Part shown: positions 61,084 to 64,000 of the stretch, piece after piece
Layout: each line of letters opens with the position of its first letter
How positions within the stretch are numbered: position 1 is the stretch's first letter
Assembly: GCA_964627605.1 (NCBI GenBank)
Contig: CAZVGZ010000019.1
Span: forward strand, 1 to 64,000
Direction of reading: 5' to 3'
Length of the DNA stretch: 64,000 nt
From: CAZVGZ01 sp964627605
Lineage (GTDB): Bacteria; Latescibacterota; MWCZ01; CAZVGZ01
Notes under the pieces: model-generated
What the model was told of the DNA's origin: nothing
Seen by the model: only the letters and a program-made list of their open reading frames with translations
The model's database searches: none
Position numbers and translations under genes: made by a program

Positions 61084-62172
61084 TCAGTCCAGGTAGACCC
61101 TACCCACTCTTGGCATTATCCGGGTAGTGATCTCGTAGTTTACCGTATCTCCCCACACCGCTAGCTCTTCGGCTGTGATTCGGTCATCTCCCTGTTCGCC
61201 TATGAGCACCACCTCGTCTGTGATCTCTGCGCCATCCACATCTGTCACATCCACTGTCGTTTGGTCCATGCTGATCCGTCCCACCACCGGTGCCCGTCGG
61301 CCTCTGACAAGCACTTCCGCCTTTTCTGACAGCGACCAGCCATAGCCATCGCCGTATCCGATGGGAACTGTGGCAATTCTGCGCGGGGTTTTCGCCATCC
61401 ACCGCCGAGCGTACCCCATGCTCGTGCCAGCAGGCACACCTACCACCCTCACCAGCTTGGACCGAAGGCTCATCACCGGGCGGAATCGACTTGAGACCCC
61501 TTCCAAAGGAACCATCCCGTACATCAGCAGTCCCGGCCTGGCCGCAGTCAACCAGTCGGGCCTGACCCCCAACAGACCAGAGCTGTTTTCGGCGTGGATG
61601 AGCGGAGGGTTGATCCCTGCATCAGAGAGTTGGTCCACCACGCCTCCTAACAGCTCGAGTTGAGCCTGCGTGAATTCAGCATCGGTGTCTGCAACCGGAA
61701 AATGCGTCGAAACGCCGATGATGTTGACGTTGGACATCCGTATCGCTGCCGTCACCACCTCGTCTGCCCTCAGACCGAACCGCCCCATTCCGGTATCGAC
61801 AGCTAGATGCACTGTCAAACACTTGCCTCCTCTATAGTCGCACACCGCAGCCGCCAACTCCTCTGTTCCCACCGAAATCTCCACGCTTTTTTCCGCGCAG
61901 TCTTCCAACACCTCTGGCAGTTCTGGGCCTAGTACGACAATCTCTGAGGTGTCCCCTGATTCACGAAGCAGTAGCGCCTCGCTCAGGCAAGCCACACCCA
62001 ACCGCTTTGCTCCCCACGCTCTGCACACCGAGGCCACCTGCAAGATACCGTGGCCGTACGCATCAGCTTTGACGCATGGGATCAACTGCGTCGATGGTCC
62101 AACGGTCTCTGACAGCAGATCAAGGTTGCTGTGAACCGCCGAGAGGTCGATTGTGGCGCAGGTAGCCCTCAC
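61084..62172 (-). CDS. alr: Alanine racemase
   Basis: A 362-residue PLP enzyme making D-alanine for peptidoglycan. The PLP lysine lies in LIPCVKADAYGHG near residue 34. The barrel contains HLAVDTGMGRFGLRADEV and HAENSSGLLGVRPDWLTAARPGLLMYG. The C-terminal domain has the second-base tyrosine in GTSMGYARRW, then ATVPIGYGDGYGWSLS and RISMDQTTVDVTDV. Starts with GTG at 62172, overlapping the tsaD stop (GTGA), so the genes are translationally coupled. Confidence 0.95.
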   Translation of the reverse strand: MRATCATIDLSAVHSNLDLLSETVGPSTQLIPCVKADAYGHGILQVASVCRAWGAKRLGVACLSEALLLRESGDTSEIVVLGPELPEVLEDCAEKSVEISVGTEELAAAVCDYRGGKCLTVHLAVDTGMGRFGLRADEVVTAAIRMSNVNIIGVSTHFPVADTDAEFTQAQLELLGGVVDQLSDAGINPPLIHAENSSGLLGVRPDWLTAARPGLLMYGMVPLEGVSSRFRPVMSLRSKLVRVVGVPAGTSMGYARRWMAKTPRRIATVPIGYGDGYGWSLSEKAEVLVRGRRAPVVGRISMDQTTVDVTDVDGAEITDEVVLIGEQGDDRITAEELAVWGDTVNYEITTRIMPRVGRVYLD

Positions 62173-63191
62173 GCATCATCCAATTTGCTGCTCGCTGGGA
62201 GGGGAAGTCGGGCAACCGGATGGATCGATTCGCTCGTGCGCCCTGCCGTCAGGTGAAACGATCCAGCGCGGGCTATCATCGCTGCGTTGTCTGTGCAGAA
62301 TTTGACAGAAGGGTTGTAGATTGTCAAAGCGCTGCGGTGGGCTCGTTCTTTAAATGCGCGAACAAGCGCTGTATTCGCCGCTACCCCTCCAGCTAGGACG
62401 ATCTGCTGTGCTCCGATGGACTCCACGGCCTTCATCGTCGTTCCTACCAACGCTTTGATGAGCGCATATTGGAAAGACGCGCTGAGGTCTTCTAGATGCT
62501 CCGCAACCTCAGACGCGCCCATCTTCTCAACGACCACCCGGACTGCGGTCTTGAGCCCGCTAAAGCTGAATGCGAGCGGGTCGCCTTTAACCCGCGCCAC
62601 AGGGAAGTCGATAAATCCGCTATCACCTTGCGCAGCGGACCGTTCGATCGCCGGGCCGCCAGGGTATCCAAGTCCGAGCATTTTGCCGACTTTGTCGAAC
62701 GCCTCTCCGGCGGCGTCATCACGGGTGTTTCCCAGAAGCCTGTAGCATCCCCAATCGGCAACATCCACGAGTTGTGTGTGGCCACCGGAAATCACCAGGG
62801 CAAGAAACGGCGGCTCCAGCTCGGGGTTCTCCAACCGGTTTGCGAAGATATGCCCTTCGATGTGATGGACACCGACCATCGGCAGACCTCTGGCCGCCGC
62901 CAGCGCCTGAGCCACAGAGGTTCCGACAAGCAGCGACCCTATCAGCCCTGGGCCCCTTGTTACCGCAACCGCATCCACATCATTGAGTGTGACATGCGCT
63001 TTATGTAGCGTCTGCCGGATAATTGGGAGTATTAGCTCGGTATGGGCGCGGGAGGCCAGTTCTGGTACCACACCGCCGAATGCCGTATGCTCTGTCTGCG
63101 ACGAAACCAGTTGTGAGAGCAACCCTGAGTCAGTATCGTAGACAGCCGCAGCGGTGTCATCGCAGGAGGTCTCTATTCCGAGGATTGTCAT
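62169..63191 (-). CDS. tsaD: tRNA N6-adenosine threonylcarbamoyltransferase
   Basis: A 340-residue Kae1/Gcp protein that makes t6A37 in ANN-decoding tRNAs. It begins ILGIETSCDDTAAAVYD and has the metal histidines in GVHHIEGHIFANRL, the nucleotide loop VISGGHTQLVDVADWG, DDAAGEAFDKVGKMLGLGYPGGP, and VLAGGVAANTALVRAF. It overlaps the upstream gene's stop as ATGA and is upstream of alr. Confidence 0.97.
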   Translation of the reverse strand: MTILGIETSCDDTAAAVYDTDSGLLSQLVSSQTEHTAFGGVVPELASRAHTELILPIIRQTLHKAHVTLNDVDAVAVTRGPGLIGSLLVGTSVAQALAAARGLPMVGVHHIEGHIFANRLENPELEPPFLALVISGGHTQLVDVADWGCYRLLGNTRDDAAGEAFDKVGKMLGLGYPGGPAIERSAAQGDSGFIDFPVARVKGDPLAFSFSGLKTAVRVVVEKMGASEVAEHLEDLSASFQYALIKALVGTTMKAVESIGAQQIVLAGGVAANTALVRAFKERAHRSALTIYNPSVKFCTDNAAMIARAGSFHLTAGRTSESIHPVARLPLPASSKLDDA

Positions 63192-64000
63192 TCAACCAGG
63201 AGGAAAGTTTCTGGGTATATCTTGATAACGCGAACGTCAGGAGGGGTACCGATCTCTGGCGCGAGCCTGCGGGTGCCCTCACGATGTCTGCGCCGATAGT
63301 CTATCGTCGCTTTGAAATCCGCAGCTGACAGACCAGCGACCCACTCGCTGCCGCCAACAACATCGACGGCACACACTGACGGTTGCAGTCGAACTCGTCG
63401 GCCATGGTTATAAAGCAGTTTGATAGGTATCCCTTCGATCCGGCGTTCGAGCATCCCCTGCACGTCCACACGCACACGCACCTCTTTTGGCGTGTAAGTA
63501 ATATTTGAGCCAGGGTTCGTTATCAGAGCGAGCTTCTGGTCGATGGGACCGTTGACGCCATCCTGTAGGAGCGAGTCTGTCGCCACACTCTGAAGCGATC
63601 TGACTACACGCCGAGGGCCTTTGACGCTCACACTACCTGGAGTCACCGCCACGGGTCCTACAGTTGTGTGTCCCGGCAGTATCCCCAATCCGAGCCGAGC
63701 TTCCACTGGCACCAGACGTTCGGCGGCGTAGTCGAACTCCGCTACAATGGAGCGAGGAGGTACGATTCCCACAGCTCTGACAGGGACCGCCCCTCGGTTG
63801 ACGACGTCATCAACAGAAAGCTCTATAGTAATGAGCCCCACCCGAGTGATCTCTGGGTGAACCACCATCTTTTGCCGGAAGGAGTGTATCAGAAGCTGTT
63901 TGCCGGTGCCCTGGAAGCGCACCAAAACCTGTTCTGGAAGGTCACTCGCTGGAACATATCTCCCGCTGGTTTCGACCTCAAGAGGGAGCGGTACCACAAC
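63188..64000 (-). CDS. YbbR-domain protein, 3' part only
   Basis: The open frame runs off the window end, so only the C-terminal 270 or so residues are seen. Repeated strands of the YbbR type are visible: LLIHSFRQKMVVHPEITRVG, VVNRGAVPVRAVG, PGSVSVKGPRRVVRSLQSVA (the characteristic P-x-x-V-x-V-x-G-P element), and RIEGIPIKLLYNHG. Such proteins (CdaR-like) regulate the diadenylate cyclase CdaA, whose gene usually lies just upstream, here outside the window. The tsaD start overlaps its stop. Confidence 0.8.
   Translation of the reverse strand, partial: VVVPLPLEVETSGRYVPASDLPEQVLVRFQGTGKQLLIHSFRQKMVVHPEITRVGLITIELSVDDVVNRGAVPVRAVGIVPPRSIVAEFDYAAERLVPVEARLGLGILPGHTTVGPVAVTPGSVSVKGPRRVVRSLQSVATDSLLQDGVNGPIDQKLALITNPGSNITYTPKEVRVRVDVQGMLERRIEGIPIKLLYNHGRRVRLQPSVCAVDVVGGSEWVAGLSAADFKATIDYRRRHREGTRRLAPEIGTPPDVRVIKIYPETFLLVE

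Noticed and set aside
1..64000. CRISPR array, rRNA operon or insertion sequence
   Set aside because: No regularly spaced direct repeats, no rRNA-like sequence and no transposase motif with terminal repeats were found.

Overview
The window reads as chromosome from a Gram-negative-type, uncultured bacterium. Signs of this are outer-membrane barrel proteins, a large secreted peptidase/beta-propeller/barrel protein, lipoproteins, alanine racemase and an hrcA-grpE-dnaK-dnaJ set. An 11-subunit complex I beside pyruvate:ferredoxin oxidoreductase, together with a PVM-like bacterial microcompartment (class II aldolase, acylating aldehyde dehydrogenase, three vertex proteins), is what one would expect in the Latescibacterota / FCB-Planctomycete neighbourhood. 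That placement is inference from gene content and is held loosely. No rRNA, CRISPR array or intact insertion sequence was seen.

Layout. 0-6.4 kb: a secreted repeat protein of unknown function, tRNA-Cys, a pterin carbinolamine dehydratase lacking a normal start codon, and a large gluzincin/TolB-propeller/barrel protein. 6.6-17.8 kb (minus strand): nuoABCDHIJKLMN, complex I without NuoEFG, with the remnant of an SGNH-hydrolase gene between nuoJ and nuoK. 18.3-21.9 kb (plus strand, divergent): pyruvate:ferredoxin oxidoreductase split into two chains, the probable source of reduced ferredoxin for that complex. 22-31 kb: PcrA/UvrD helicase, a VapBC pair with a frameshifted toxin, RDD membrane protein, beta-hydroxyacid dehydrogenase, GAF/HD-GYP protein, glycosyltransferase and methyltransferase.

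31-43 kb is a decayed accessory region. It holds a cyclase and a multiheme cytochrome truncated head to head, a DUF6687-like gene, a GNAT gene, a small ORF with an amber codon, an MFS exporter with two nonsense codons, an orphan DNA methyltransferase, the microcompartment operon (whose only hexameric shell gene has an in-frame UGA at a glycine position), and a broken outer-membrane protein gene.

43-64 kb: radical SAM protein, tRNA-Ala, mnmE, cupin, aldo/keto reductase, enolase-superfamily protein, a metal-resistance pair (ArsR/SmtB repressor plus P1B ATPase) behind a clear palindromic operator, a carbamoyltransferase-SxtJ-DUF5989 cassette, hrcA (two in-frame stops) followed by grpE, dnaK and dnaJ, then alr, tsaD and the 3' part of a YbbR-domain gene in an overlapping minus-strand operon that runs off the window.

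The most unusual signal is the set of otherwise intact reading frames broken by a single in-frame UGA or UAG. Where family conservation fixes the lost residue it is Gly (GGA to UGA) or Glu (GAG to UAG), i.e. one G-to-T change each. UGA clearly works as a stop elsewhere in the window, so the explanation is recent decay, a mutational bias, or sequence error rather than a changed code.
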